A stretch of 64,000 nt of DNA, taken from positions 434,001-498,000 of the forward strand of contig NZ_CP012333.1 in assembly GCF_001263205.1 (NCBI RefSeq), read 5' to 3'. The notes below the pieces were generated by a model. It saw nothing but the letters and a program-made list of their open reading frames with translations. It ran no database searches and was not told where the DNA came from. Shown piece by piece: positions 8,715-17,529 of this stretch. Every line of letters begins with the position of its first letter. The stretch's first letter is position 1. Origin of the DNA: Labilithrix luteola (GTDB lineage: Bacteria > Myxococcota_A > Polyangia > Polyangiales > Polyangiaceae). A program made the position numbers and the translations under genes.

Positions 8715-9995
8715 TCAGGAGCCGCGGGTGAAGCGCTGGTAGAACTGACGCTCGAGGCCTTCGCGATGCTCGGGCGCCGCGATCTGGATGAGCCCTTTCG
8801 CGCGCTCCTGCAGGCCCTTGCCGTAGAGGTTGGCGACGCCGTATTCGGTCACCACCCAGTGCACGTGGCCGCGCGTGGTGACCACGCCTGCGCCGTCGGC
8901 CAGCGTGCCGACGATGCGCGAAATGCCCTTCTTCGTGACCGACGGCATGGCGATGATCGGCTTGCCACCTTCGGAGAGCGAGGCGCCGCGCATGAAGTCC
9001 ATCTGTCCGCCGATGCCCGAGAACTGATAGGTGCCCAGGGAGTCGGCGCAAACCTGGCCGGTGAGGTCGAGCTGGAGCGCGCTGTTGATGGCGACGACTT
9101 TCGGATTCTTTCGAATCACCGCTGTGTCGTTGACCATCGAGACGTCGCGGAACGACACGATCGGATTGTCGTCGACGAAGTCGTAGACCTTGCGCGTGCC
9201 GATCACGAAGGTGGTCAGGATCTTTCCCGGCTCGACCTTCTTGAACTCGTTCGTGACCACGCCCTTTTCGACCAAGGGAATCACGCCGTCGCTGAACATC
9301 TCGGTGTGGATGCCGAGCCCCTTGTGGCTTCCGAGATGGCGAAGCACGGCGTCGGGGATGGCGCCGATACCCATCTGGAGCGTGGAGCCGTCTTCGATGA
9401 GCTCGGCGACGTAGCGACCGATCTTCTCGGTACGCTCGTCAGCCTCCGCGCCATACCGAACCTCGGGCAGGTCGGTGTCGAGCTCGATGGCCGCGGTGAT
9501 TCGCGAAGTATGGATGTGGCCGTCGCCATGCGTGCGCGGCATCTTGGGATTGATCTGCGCGAGCACCACGTCCGCCGAATACGCGGCGGCGAGCGCAGCG
9601 TCGATCGACGTGCCGAGCGAGCAGTATCCATGCTTGTCCGGCGGCGACACCTGCAGCAGCGCCACGTCGATGGGCATGGCGCCCTTGCGGAACAGCGCAG
9701 GGATCTCGCTCAGGAAGACCGGAACGTAGTCACCGTCCTTCGTGTCCACCCATTCGCGCACGTTGGCCGACACGAAGAGCGAGTTCATGAAGAAGTGCTC
9801 GCGCACCTTCGCTCGATTCCAGTCGATCGCGCCGAACGTGCTGATCGCGACGAGCTCGACACCCGTGATCTCACCGCCACGGTCGAGGAGCGCCGCCAGC
9901 AAGGTCGACGGCGTCGCCGCGCTGCCGTGCACGAACACGCGCTGGTGACTATGGATGTGCTGGACGACTTCGGTGGGGGTCTTGCAGAGCTGCAT
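8715..9995 (-). CDS. acetyl-CoA hydrolase / CoA-transferase family protein
   Basis: 426 residues, full length for the family that includes 4-hydroxybutyrate and butyryl-CoA:acetate CoA-transferases. Visible features: N-terminal half with RVFVHGSAATP and LLQVSPPDKHGYCSLG; C-terminal half with GLGIHTEMFSDG, where the Glu matches the family's catalytic residue that forms the CoA thioester; then QLDLTGQVCADS and GIGGQMDFMRGA. The enzyme moves CoA between acyl-CoA and a free acid, probably in the cytoplasm; the substrates cannot be read from sequence. Single gene transcribed toward rtcB, with a 129-base leader region before the start. Confidence 0.9.
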   Translation of the reverse strand: MQLCKTPTEVVQHIHSHQRVFVHGSAATPSTLLAALLDRGGEITGVELVAISTFGAIDWNRAKVREHFFMNSLFVSANVREWVDTKDGDYVPVFLSEIPALFRKGAMPIDVALLQVSPPDKHGYCSLGTSIDAALAAAYSADVVLAQINPKMPRTHGDGHIHTSRITAAIELDTDLPEVRYGAEADERTEKIGRYVAELIEDGSTLQMGIGAIPDAVLRHLGSHKGLGIHTEMFSDGVIPLVEKGVVTNEFKKVEPGKILTTFVIGTRKVYDFVDDNPIVSFRDVSMVNDTAVIRKNPKVVAINSALQLDLTGQVCADSLGTYQFSGIGGQMDFMRGASLSEGGKPIIAMPSVTKKGISRIVGTLADGAGVVTTRGHVHWVVTEYGVANLYGKGLQERAKGLIQIAAPEHREGLERQFYQRFTRGS

Positions 9996-10124
9996 GGGGA
10001 TCGCGCGCTGGTTTCGAACGTCGAACTGAGGATGACGTGCCGCGGATCGCCACCGCTCATCGGTAATCGAACCGCGCCGAGCTACGCCCCCATTTCTACG
10101 CGAACTCCCCCGCGGGCGAAACCG

Positions 10125-10694
10125 TTACGTGCCGCCACCGCCAGCGTCACGCCACCCCGTGAAGGCTCCGTTGTCAGGGCCGCCACCGCCAGCGCTATAC
10201 CAAGCCCCGAGCGCGGCCTTCTCCGTGGGGATGCCCGGAAGTGCCACCAAACAACGATCGGCGTCGTCGTCGCGCCGCACGAAGTCACGACCATCGCGCA
10301 AATGCATGCGCACCGTGCCGGTGCACATTTCAACGGGAAAGCAACCGCGACCGCAACCGTACTTCGTCGGGTCCGCCTCCACAGCGAACGCAAAGAGCTC
10401 GCCACACCGTGACGGGTCACCCTGCGCGTCGAGCCCGCTGCCGTCGGTCACGTGACAGTTGGCGTCGATGTGCACCACTTGCCAAGGAGCTTGCGGGTCG
10501 ACGAGCTCGATGAACTCCACGTCCGTCGACGCGATCGGCGTCCCAGCATCGTCGGGTTCGGACACACCACCGCCGTCGCTCGGTTCGGCCGAGAGAGGAT
10601 CGCTCGAGGTGCCCTGGTCGCCGAGCGACGCGCGGCCCGTACAGCCCATCAAACAGAGTGCGAGAACGAGAGAGTGCTTCATCAGTAGGTCCAT
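10125..10694 (-). CDS. small Cys-containing lipoprotein (cassette B last gene)
   Basis: 189 residues from ATG 10694, or 185 from ATG 10682, which gives the cleaner signal MKHSLVLALCLMGC with lipobox LMGC. An Asp/Ser/Gly-rich linker follows. The mature domain has six further cysteines (CHVTDGS, SRCGELF, YGCGRGCFPVEMC, DRCLVAL), so it is probably disulphide-bonded. Not a recognised family and not like the six-knot proteins of the other cassettes, though it sits in the same place: directly after the anti-sigma gene, 22 bases downstream. Probably co-expressed with sigma B. Confidence 0.75.
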   Translation of the reverse strand: MDLLMKHSLVLALCLMGCTGRASLGDQGTSSDPLSAEPSDGGGVSEPDDAGTPIASTDVEFIELVDPQAPWQVVHIDANCHVTDGSGLDAQGDPSRCGELFAFAVEADPTKYGCGRGCFPVEMCTGTVRMHLRDGRDFVRRDDDADRCLVALPGIPTEKAALGAWYSAGGGGPDNGAFTGWRDAGGGGT

Positions 10695-10716
10695 TGGCCG
10701 CCTGCACCGGGTTTGA

Positions 10717-11424
10717 TCATGGATTCTTCACGTACGCGCGAACGCGTGTCTCGTAGGGACTTCTGGGATGGGCGTCGACGAACGCGCGCGCCTTTTCGTC
10801 CGCGGTCTTCTCGTCGCCTGCGGCCGCAAGAGCCTCGATGCGAAGCACTTCGGCCTCGACCGCAAGCGCCCCATGCGGCCAGTCACGCTCGTACTCGTCG
10901 AGAGCGGCCAGGGCTTCTGTGGCATGGCCTTTTGCCTTGGCGGTGCGCGCGCGGTCGATGAGTAGAATTTCGCGCGAGATGGACGGAGCGGAAGGCTCGG
11001 GCGCGGTTGCCGGGTGCGCGACGGTGGGGCGCGCAGGCACGGTCTGAACGGGAGCCTGCACAAGCACGGGCGCAGGCTCCTCGACGGGCGCGGGAGGTTG
11101 CTCGAGCGCGCGCTTGGGCGGAGCGCTCTCCACCGCCGGCGCTTCGATTCGGCGCGACGCGACCGCCACCTCCACGTCGGCGCGATAGCTATGCGCGATC
11201 CCGGCCACCGCGCAGGCCGCCGCGATCGACACCGCTCCCACGACGAGCTTCCACGACGCGAAGCGAGAGCCGAGCGATGTCACCGCGACGGCAGCGGCCG
11301 CAACACCAACCCCTGCCACCACGCGCTTCCGACGTTCGACGCTCGGCTCGTCGTCGAGCGCGGACTCGAGGATCGCGCGCTCGAGATCGCTGGCCCCATC
11401 CAACAGACGCGGGGGATCGATCAT
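10717..11424 (-). CDS. single-pass anti-sigma-like protein (cassette B)
   Basis: 235 residues, ATG 11424 in an ATGA overlap with the sigma gene. N-terminal 35 residues are cytoplasmic and charged. A hydrophobic region at about 35-85 contains VVAGVGVAAAAVAV and LVVGAVSIAAACAVAG. A Pro/Ala/Glu-rich linker is followed by a helical C-terminal domain with two TPR-like helix pairs (ATEALAALDEYERDWP, ADEKARAFVDAHPRSPY). The last motif matches the ends of the other three anti-sigma-like proteins. No zinc-binding HxxxCxxC motif. By position and topology it should hold sigma B at the membrane and release it on an envelope signal. Confidence 0.75.
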   Translation of the reverse strand: MIDPPRLLDGASDLERAILESALDDEPSVERRKRVVAGVGVAAAAVAVTSLGSRFASWKLVVGAVSIAAACAVAGIAHSYRADVEVAVASRRIEAPAVESAPPKRALEQPPAPVEEPAPVLVQAPVQTVPARPTVAHPATAPEPSAPSISREILLIDRARTAKAKGHATEALAALDEYERDWPHGALAVEAEVLRIEALAAAGDEKTADEKARAFVDAHPRSPYETRVRAYVKNP

Positions 11425-12092
11425 CGCGCACCTCCGGTGTGGAACGAATCGCGCGCTCGGACGCGCTTCATTTCGAGTTCGAAGATCTCACGACCGCGGC
11501 GAAGGCGCGAGGCGACGGTCCCCAGCGGAGCCCCGACAATACCGGCGATCTCGGCCATGCTCGTCTGATCGAGCTCGAAGAGAACGAAGACCGCCCGCAC
11601 GTCGTCGGGCATCGCATCGAGGATGTCATCGAGGATCGCGCGCGAGCGCTTTCGGTCGACGAGCTCGTCGGGCCCCGGCCGCTCGTCCATGGGCTCGGCG
11701 GCTTCGGAGCCAACTTCACGGCGACGGCGGAGGGTACGTCGTGCGTCGGACGCCACGCGAAGTGCGATAGCGAACAGGAATGCACGCGCCGTCTCGACAC
11801 GCAGCTCCGACTGCTTCTGCGACACGACGATCCACACCTGCTGAGCGGCGTCGTCCAGCTGTGCCTCGCGCACGCCAAGGCGTCGGAGCGAGCGCCACAC
11901 GAAAGCGAAGTGCTCATCCATCAGTGCGCGCAGCTGTACGGACGTGTCGTTCTCCCCAAGCTGAGCCACGACGCGCGCGGGCACTGAAGGGCCGACGATC
12001 ACAAGGGGACCGCCGGTCGCGAGAGGCTTGGTTCTGGAAGGCGGCGCACGCACTCCGGCCGTGTCTTGGCCGAACGAGAGCGTTTTGATCAC
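11421..12092 (-). CDS. ECF sigma factor (cassette B)
   Basis: 223 residues from GTG 12092, chosen because GTGA overlaps the stop of the upstream exported-protein gene. The first 50 residues are a variable extension. Sigma region 2: FAFVWRSLRRLGV, LDDAAQQVWIVVSQ and ARAFLFAIALRVASDARR. Region 4: LPDDVRAVFVLFELDQ-like helix followed by TSMAEIAGIVGAPLGTVASRLRRG. It is closer in sequence to sigma D (both have WRSLRRLG and LGTVASRL/QGTVASRL) than to sigma A or C, so the cassettes fall into two sigma lineages. Confidence 0.9.
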   Translation of the reverse strand: MIKTLSFGQDTAGVRAPPSRTKPLATGGPLVIVGPSVPARVVAQLGENDTSVQLRALMDEHFAFVWRSLRRLGVREAQLDDAAQQVWIVVSQKQSELRVETARAFLFAIALRVASDARRTLRRRREVGSEAAEPMDERPGPDELVDRKRSRAILDDILDAMPDDVRAVFVLFELDQTSMAEIAGIVGAPLGTVASRLRRGREIFELEMKRVRARDSFHTGGAR

Positions 12093-13021
12093 TGGAAATG
12101 CACGACCGGGCCGCTTCGCATGTGAAAGACGAGGGGCGACGGCTCGTAGATGGGAAAATTCGGGTCGACGACGAACTCCGGACGGCTCAGAGCAAAGGCC
12201 ACACCACCTTCGAGCTCGAGATCGACGGGGCCGATGAGGTTGACCGCCACGCGCGCGGAGGCATGAGCCGCCAGCCAGAATCGCACGCTATCCTGCGGGT
12301 GGACCACGTCGACAGGCTCGCCCTGAAGCGCGCCAGACTCGAGCCCGAGGCACGGAAGAAGGTCGATTTTCGAACGACCTCGCGGCACGCACACGTCGAG
12401 CCGCCCGGTGGTCCATGTGAAGCGACCGCCAGGACCGCCCGCGCTCCGCACGACGTCGCTGGTGCCTCGCGAGAATCCCAGACGCAGCGTGACGCCGTTC
12501 GTGTACTCGAGTGACAGCGGCGTCGTCACGACACCACCGATGTTCTCGGTGAAGAACGCGCCCACACCCACGCCGACGCCCCACCGCCATGATTTCGGGC
12601 CGGATGCAGCGACGAACGAACGCTCGGCTGGCTCTTCGACGAGCGGTGGAGGCGGAAGGCTCGTCGCACGCGGGGCAGGCATAGGAGGCGGTTCGCCCGG
12701 CTCGAGCGAGAGCGCCGTGACGATGGCGAGGGCATCGATCACCTCGAGACATGTTGCTCCCGCGATCGTTCTCGACTCGGTGCCATCGATCGATACCCGG
12801 CCGACGCTGCCCTTCTTCAGTTTCACGATCTCGATGGAGACCTGTTTCGCCGCCTCGTCGTCCTCGGCACGGCGGGCGCGTTCCGACCGCTCGGCGAGCG
12901 CAGACCAGAACGAATCGGCGCCGGGGCAACCGCCGTGAACCTGCCAATCGACGCGCAGCGGCTCGGCCTGCGTAGTCCCGAGAGCGCCGAAGAGTACGAC
13001 GGACGACAACGTCGACAGCAT
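12089..13021 (-). CDS. exported protein with Cys-paired N-terminal domain and beta-rich C-terminus (cassette B gene 1)
   Basis: 310 residues with a cleavable signal peptide ending GTTQA before EPLRV. Residues about 25-105 form a domain with a CPGADSFWSAL helix start, a central strand region (SIEIVKLKKGSVGR) and a CLEVIDALAIVTALSL helix; the same two-cysteine plan occurs in the proteins at 51969 and 54878. A Pro-rich hinge follows, then about 180 residues of alternating polar and hydrophobic strands (WGVGVGVGAFF, VTLRLGFSRG, VDLELEGGVAFAL) ending in an aromatic residue, typical of an outer-membrane beta-barrel. Function unknown; first gene of the operon and coupled to sigma B, so it may sense the signal. 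Confidence 0.75.
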   Translation of the reverse strand: MLSTLSSVVLFGALGTTQAEPLRVDWQVHGGCPGADSFWSALAERSERARRAEDDEAAKQVSIEIVKLKKGSVGRVSIDGTESRTIAGATCLEVIDALAIVTALSLEPGEPPPMPAPRATSLPPPPLVEEPAERSFVAASGPKSWRWGVGVGVGAFFTENIGGVVTTPLSLEYTNGVTLRLGFSRGTSDVVRSAGGPGGRFTWTTGRLDVCVPRGRSKIDLLPCLGLESGALQGEPVDVVHPQDSVRFWLAAHASARVAVNLIGPVDLELEGGVAFALSRPEFVVDPNFPIYEPSPLVFHMRSGPVVHFQ

Positions 13022-13067
13022 GTCGTCCGTAGATGTATCGCATCCGACACGCGCTGCGAGTCACCGT

Positions 13068-13523
13068 TCAAGCAACGAAGGCTAGAACGTACATCGCGCA
13101 GGCCGAAACCGCGTTGAAGCAGAGGCCGGCGAAGACGAGCCAGCCCGTGCGACGGTGGGTCGTCGAGAACGACCCCGGCAGCGCCTTGCCGTAGCGGCTC
13201 GACGAGCGAAACGCCAGACGCGCCCACACGGCGTACGTGAGAACGGCAACGGTGATGTGGACACCGAGGAAAGCACGCGTCGTGCGAGCCCATGCCGTGG
13301 GGCCGTGGGAGAGAAATGCCCCCGAGCCGCCGGACATTCGAATGCGAACCTCCAGTGCCACGACGGCGAGCGTGCAGACCGCGAGCAGAGCGAGCTGCAT
13401 TCTCCGGTGAATGTCGGCACGGCGCCGCCGGACGAGCCGGAAGCTCGCCGCCGCCACGAGCGGGGCAGACAGATTCGTCAGGAGCGTGAGATCGACGACG
13501 AGATCGGCGCGACTTCCTAGCAC
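13068..13523 (-). CDS. DUF420-type membrane protein
   Basis: About 151 residues from GTG 13523. Four membrane segments are visible: LVVDLTLLTNLSAPLVAAAS, LALLAVCTLAVVALEV, FLGVHITVAVLTYAVWA and LVFAGLCFNAVSACAMY. Conserved histidines sit at the ends of the helices (DIHRRMQ, GVHIT, TTHRRTGW), which is the DUF420 pattern; relatives are found near cytochrome oxidase genes, but no such genes are here. Start and stop lie just after the AraC gene (8-base gap), so the two may be co-transcribed. The exact start is uncertain. Confidence 0.65.
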   Translation of the reverse strand: MLGSRADLVVDLTLLTNLSAPLVAAASFRLVRRRRADIHRRMQLALLAVCTLAVVALEVRIRMSGGSGAFLSHGPTAWARTTRAFLGVHITVAVLTYAVWARLAFRSSSRYGKALPGSFSTTHRRTGWLVFAGLCFNAVSACAMYVLAFVA

Positions 13524-13530
13524 GGGACCG

Positions 13531-14313
13531 TCATGGCACGGAGCGTCGCGCACCGTCTTGGCGTTTCTTGATCGAAGCGTAGACGCCTGGCGTGGCGCCG
13601 AGCAAACGGCGGAACTGGGCGTAGAAGCGAGTGACGTCGTTGAAGCCCGCATCGAGTGCGGTCTCGACGATGGCTTTGCCCGAGAGCAGACGCAGCACCG
13701 CCACGAACAGTCGTGCCTTGTGGACGTACTGCTTGGGCGTGATCCCGTAGGCCTCCTGGAACGCGCGGGTCAGCGTCTCGGGAGCGATGCCCGCGACGCG
13801 TGCGGCCTCTCGGATCGGAGCAGGGCGCGCGAGCAGATCGTGAAGTCGGAGACGCGCCGCGACCACGTGACGAGGAACGCGACGGTCAGCGTCGAGGCAG
13901 GAGAGGCACGGCGCTCGAGCGGCGACGCGTGCATCGCGCACGTCCGTCAAGTCTCGTATCCCGGTCGCGTCGAGCAGCGCCGGGCGCTCTGTCGCGAAGG
14001 TCCCGAACCGGGCCATGCCCCGACTCGTGAGCACGGCCCCAAAGAAGTGCAGCGGCAGGACGGTGCGCGGAGGGAGCGAGAGGACGAAGCGCGAAGGCGC
14101 GTCGAGGGGCCCTGACGGGAGCGGAAAAACCGCCCGCCCGCGCTGCACCTCGACGAGGGCGAGAAGCGACGCGTCGTGGGTGACGATGACGCGCCGTCCC
14201 TCGCCTTCGAAGCGATGGGAGAGCGCGACGAATCCCTCGCTCGATGCGAGGAGCTCGCGACGAAGCTTGACGCCACCACGCATCGAGTCCGGGAGAATCT
14301 TCCGAGCGGTCAC
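13531..14313 (-). CDS. AraC-family transcriptional regulator
   Basis: 260 residues, start GTG 14313 or ATG 14283. The N-terminal 150 residues resemble a sensing domain with no family I can name; they hold a CLSC pair (APCLSCLD). Residues about 165-255 are the two AraC helix-turn-helix motifs: IREAARVAGIAPETLTRAF and AIVETALDAGFNDVTRFYAQ, followed by the characteristic RLLGATPGVY. It is divergent from the FG-GAP lipoprotein gene at 14429 with a 115-base shared promoter region, and immediately precedes the DUF420 gene. Target genes unknown. Confidence 0.88.
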   Translation of the reverse strand: MTARKILPDSMRGGVKLRRELLASSEGFVALSHRFEGEGRRVIVTHDASLLALVEVQRGRAVFPLPSGPLDAPSRFVLSLPPRTVLPLHFFGAVLTSRGMARFGTFATERPALLDATGIRDLTDVRDARVAARAPCLSCLDADRRVPRHVVAARLRLHDLLARPAPIREAARVAGIAPETLTRAFQEAYGITPKQYVHKARLFVAVLRLLSGKAIVETALDAGFNDVTRFYAQFRRLLGATPGVYASIKKRQDGARRSVP

Positions 14314-14428
14314 GTGGCGAACTCTACTCGATGGATCGACGGCGCCTCAGGATCGTCATTTAGCCGACCAAAAAGCGCTACGCCGATGACGCTGCCGAGA
14401 CTTTGAAGTTTTACACCGTCGTGCAACG

Positions 14429-16720
14429 ATGATTGCAATGCGCCGATTCGCACTTCCTGCATTCGCATTCCTCGCCATCGTTGCATCTGCCGCGGCGTGC
14501 GGTTCGGACGACACGAACGAGAACGTCACCCCCGACGGCGGCCCGAACGGATTCGGTTCGGACAGTGGCATCCAGTGCACCAGCGACGACCTTTGCGGGA
14601 CCGGAAGCAAGTGCGTGTCGGGCTCGTGCTGCGCGGTCGAGCACGCGTGCGGCACGTCGTGTTGCGGAGGCTCGGACGTCTGCTCCTTCTCGAAGTGCGT
14701 CACGCCCGGTGGCAAGTGCGTGGAGACTTCCGATTGCCCCGACGGCAACTATTGCGACTTCTCTCTCGGTGAGCCCACGAGCAATCCGACGCCCACGCCG
14801 GACGCCGGTGGAAGCTGCGTCGGTGGCCGGACTCTCCGCGAAGGTCGGTGCCTTCCCAAACCGCCCGTCTGCACGGACCCGAATGCGTCGGTCACGGGCG
14901 ACAACCTCACCTGCCTTCCGAAGTGCGAATACCGCCCCGTCATCGACTCGTTCACGCCGGTCGTGAAGTACGCCTGGGGCGGTCAGGTCGCGACTCCGTT
15001 TGCATCGGATATCATGATGACGCCCATCGTCATCGAGCTCGACGACGACGATTGCGACGGCAAGGTCACGGCCAACGATATTCCCGATATCGTCTTCACG
15101 ACGTTTCCCAGTGGCCTTTACTACGGCACCAATCCGGGCGTTCTCCATGCCATCTCGGTGGTCGGTGGCACGGTCGTCGAGAAGCCGTGGACGGTACCGA
15201 ACATCGCGCCGGGCGGTCAGCTTGCAGCGGGCAACATCGACGGACAGCCCGGCAACGAGATCGTCGCGTGCGGGAGCGACGGTAAGGTCGTCGCAATCAA
15301 GGCCGACGGCTCGATTCTTTGGACGACGACGGCGGCGGTGGCGTGTGGAATGCCCTCGCTCGCCGATCTCGAGGGAGACGGCACGGTCGAAGTCATCGTC
15401 GAAGGCGGGATCCTCGACGGCGCTACGGGCGCGGTGAAGCACACGTTCGCGGCGGCCGTGAAAGGTCCGCCGAGCGTCAGCGACATCGACGGTGACGGCA
15501 AGCTCGACATCGTGACCGGCCCGCAGGCGTTCCGTAACGACGGCTCGCTCATCTTCGATACGGGCGCGCCGTACGGTCGTTCGGCAATCGGGGACTTCGA
15601 CAAAGATGGCAAGCCCGAGATCGTCTACATCAATCCAGCGGCCCACGCCGTGAGCGTCTACCGCTACGACGCAACCCAAGCTGCGAAGTTCGCCGTCGTG
15701 CGCGGCCCCATCGACATCAACGGCACGCTCTCACCGACGCTTTGTCCGGACGGCACCGCCGGGCGCACGTCGGGCGGTGGACCGCCGACCGTCGCTGACT
15801 TCGACGGTGATGGCACGCCGGACGTCGCGCTCGCGGGCGGCGTTGGCTACGCGGTCTTCGACGGCAAGAAGCTCGTCGATCCGGCCGTGGCTGGCCCCGC
15901 GACTCTGATGTGGTCGAAGCAGACGCGCGATTGTTCGTCGGCCGCGACCGGCTCCACGGTCTTCGACTTCGATGGCGACGGCAAAGCCGAAGTCGTCTAT
16001 TCCGACGAGCAGTACTTCCGCGTCTACGACGGCAAGTCGGGTAACGAGCTCTTCTCCACCTGCAACACGACGGGCACGCTCATCGAGAATCCGGTCGTCG
16101 CCGACGTGGACAATGACGGTAAGGCCGACGTCGTGGTCGTGTCGAACGCCTACGCGCTCACCTGTGCCGACGACGCTTCGAAGCGCTTCAGCGGCATCCG
16201 CATCTTCGGCGATTCGGCCGGCCGATGGGTGCGCACGCGACGCGTGTGGAACGAGCACGCGTACCACATCACGAACATCGAAGAAGACGGCACAATCCCC
16301 ACGAACGAGAAGGCGAACATCACGACGCCGGGCCTCAACAACTTCCGCCAGAACAAGCAGCCGGGCGGCGAGTTCGCAGCACCCGACGTCGTCGTCACCG
16401 TCGCTCCGAAGTGCCCCAGCATGGATTCGATCGTCGTCACCGTGCGCAACCTCGGTGAGGCCGTCCTCGCGGCAGGCGTCGACGTCGACCTCCGCAAGGG
16501 CGACGCCGACGCAGGTGCATCGCTGGGCACGGCCAAGACGACTCGCGCTCTCTATCCGGCCGAATCCGAGTCGTTCGTCTTCGCGCTGAACGACGGCGAC
16601 GCGAAGTCCGGCGCTGCGCAGGTCATCGCCGTGGCCACGCCTCCGGCCGAGGTCCACGAGTGCCGTGCAGACAACAACACGTCGGCCCCGCTCGTCTTCT
16701 CCTGCGGCGGCCTGCGCTGA
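14429..16720 (+). CDS. FG-GAP/VCBS repeat lipoprotein with EGF-like and CARDB-like parts
   Basis: 763 residues. Lipoprotein signal with lipobox SAAAC. Residues about 50-125 are Cys-rich with EGF-like spacing (CGTGSKCVSGSCC, CPDGNYCD). Residues about 180-610 carry FG-GAP-type repeats with calcium loops DIDGDGKLDIV, DFDKDGKPEIV, DFDGDGTPDVA, DFDGDGKAEVV and DVDNDGKADVV, which fold into an integrin-like propeller. The last 110 residues (DVVVTVAPKCPSMDSIVVTV and on) look like a CARDB-type beta-sandwich. Probably a large surface or secreted binding protein. A stem-loop at 16734-16763 follows it. Confidence 0.88.
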   Translation: MIAMRRFALPAFAFLAIVASAAACGSDDTNENVTPDGGPNGFGSDSGIQCTSDDLCGTGSKCVSGSCCAVEHACGTSCCGGSDVCSFSKCVTPGGKCVETSDCPDGNYCDFSLGEPTSNPTPTPDAGGSCVGGRTLREGRCLPKPPVCTDPNASVTGDNLTCLPKCEYRPVIDSFTPVVKYAWGGQVATPFASDIMMTPIVIELDDDDCDGKVTANDIPDIVFTTFPSGLYYGTNPGVLHAISVVGGTVVEKPWTVPNIAPGGQLAAGNIDGQPGNEIVACGSDGKVVAIKADGSILWTTTAAVACGMPSLADLEGDGTVEVIVEGGILDGATGAVKHTFAAAVKGPPSVSDIDGDGKLDIVTGPQAFRNDGSLIFDTGAPYGRSAIGDFDKDGKPEIVYINPAAHAVSVYRYDATQAAKFAVVRGPIDINGTLSPTLCPDGTAGRTSGGGPPTVADFDGDGTPDVALAGGVGYAVFDGKKLVDPAVAGPATLMWSKQTRDCSSAATGSTVFDFDGDGKAEVVYSDEQYFRVYDGKSGNELFSTCNTTGTLIENPVVADVDNDGKADVVVVSNAYALTCADDASKRFSGIRIFGDSAGRWVRTRRVWNEHAYHITNIEEDGTIPTNEKANITTPGLNNFRQNKQPGGEFAAPDVVVTVAPKCPSMDSIVVTVRNLGEAVLAAGVDVDLRKGDADAGASLGTAKTTRALYPAESESFVFALNDGDAKSGAAQVIAVATPPAEVHECRADNNTSAPLVFSCGGLR

Positions 16721-16733
16721 CGAACTCGAACCG

Positions 16734-16763
16734 GTTCGCCCGCTGCCTCGACGGCGGGCGAAC
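16734..16763. terminator. bidirectional stem-loop terminator
   Basis: Perfect 10-base inverted repeat GTTCGCCCGC / GCGGGCGAAC separated by a 10-base loop, placed between two convergent genes that end at 16720 and 16772. It has no T-run, which is common in G+C-rich genomes. Confidence 0.6.
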
Positions 16764-16771
16764 GCCACGAT

Positions 16772-17323
16772 TCAGAGCTTCGCGAAGCTCAACTTCGCGA
16801 GGGCGATGGTGACGCGTCGTGCGTCGTCGTCGTGGAGTTCGGGCGCCAACAGGCGGAGTTGAACGGCACGCGCTCCTTTGCGGGCGCCGACGATCGCGTA
16901 CTTGTCTTCTTCGCGCATGACGCTTCCGAACGTGGCGCGAACGTAGAAGGCCTCGTCCATGGCCACCTCGGTCGACACGTCCACCCCAGCTCCGAAGCGC
17001 TGTTTGATGCGCTCGTAGTCGGTCGGGTCGACGCGCGGCCACAACTCGAACAGGCCCACGCCTCTCGCCTGAAACGAGCAAGGAGCCACCCCGCCCCCAC
17101 CACGCTCGTCGCGGACGAAGTCGATTCCGAGCACGTTCCGAATCGTCTCGCGGTCCACGAGCGAGCAAGCATCGAGCTTCACATCGGCCGGCAGACTGGA
17201 CGCCACGACGCGTGCCGCGGCTCCCTTCGAGCCGTCCTCCTGCGTGGAGCTTCGCGAGCAGCCGGTCGCGATTACGAGCACGATTACGAGCACGAAGCTC
17301 GCCATCCCCCCCTTCATGCGCAT
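16772..17323 (-). CDS. DUF3558-like lipoprotein
   Basis: About 183 residues; start ATG 17323 or ATG 17317. Signal with lipobox IATGC. The mature part begins with KLDACSLVDRETIRNVLG, the pattern of DUF3558-type lipoproteins, then has a second cysteine (GVAPCSFQARG) likely paired with the first, and an alpha/beta body (GLFELWPRVDPTDYERIKQ, RKGARAVQLRLLAPE). Function of the family is unknown. It converges on the FG-GAP gene, and the 206-base gap upstream holds a 10-base tandem repeat. Confidence 0.75.
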   Translation of the reverse strand: MRMKGGMASFVLVIVLVIATGCSRSSTQEDGSKGAAARVVASSLPADVKLDACSLVDRETIRNVLGIDFVRDERGGGGVAPCSFQARGVGLFELWPRVDPTDYERIKQRFGAGVDVSTEVAMDEAFYVRATFGSVMREEDKYAIVGARKGARAVQLRLLAPELHDDDARRVTIALAKLSFAKL

Positions 17324-17442
17324 CCCTCCCGTGCCGGCACGCGTGGCACGCTCCGACCCCTCGGGATTCTACGCGCCAAAGGGCGACTTGGTGCCAATGA
17401 AATTCGGACTCGCTCTCACTTCACGAAGCGCTCCGTCACACT

Positions 17443-17484
17443 AGCCTTCGCGAGCCTTCGCGAGCCTTCGCGAGCCTTCGCGAG
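17443..17484. repeat. 10-base tandem repeat
   Basis: Four perfect head-to-tail copies of AGCCTTCGCG plus two further bases, in the gap between the lipoprotein gene (starts 17323) and the N-acetyltransferase gene (ends 17530). No coding role is apparent. Confidence 0.9.
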
Positions 17485-17529
17485 CTCGATGCCACCCGAG
17501 CCAACCTGACGAATCGTGAACGTGGGCGC

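Noticed and set aside
8679..10412. 577-codon plus-strand frame over the CoA-transferase gene
   Set aside because: Antisense shadow of a complete, recognisable enzyme.
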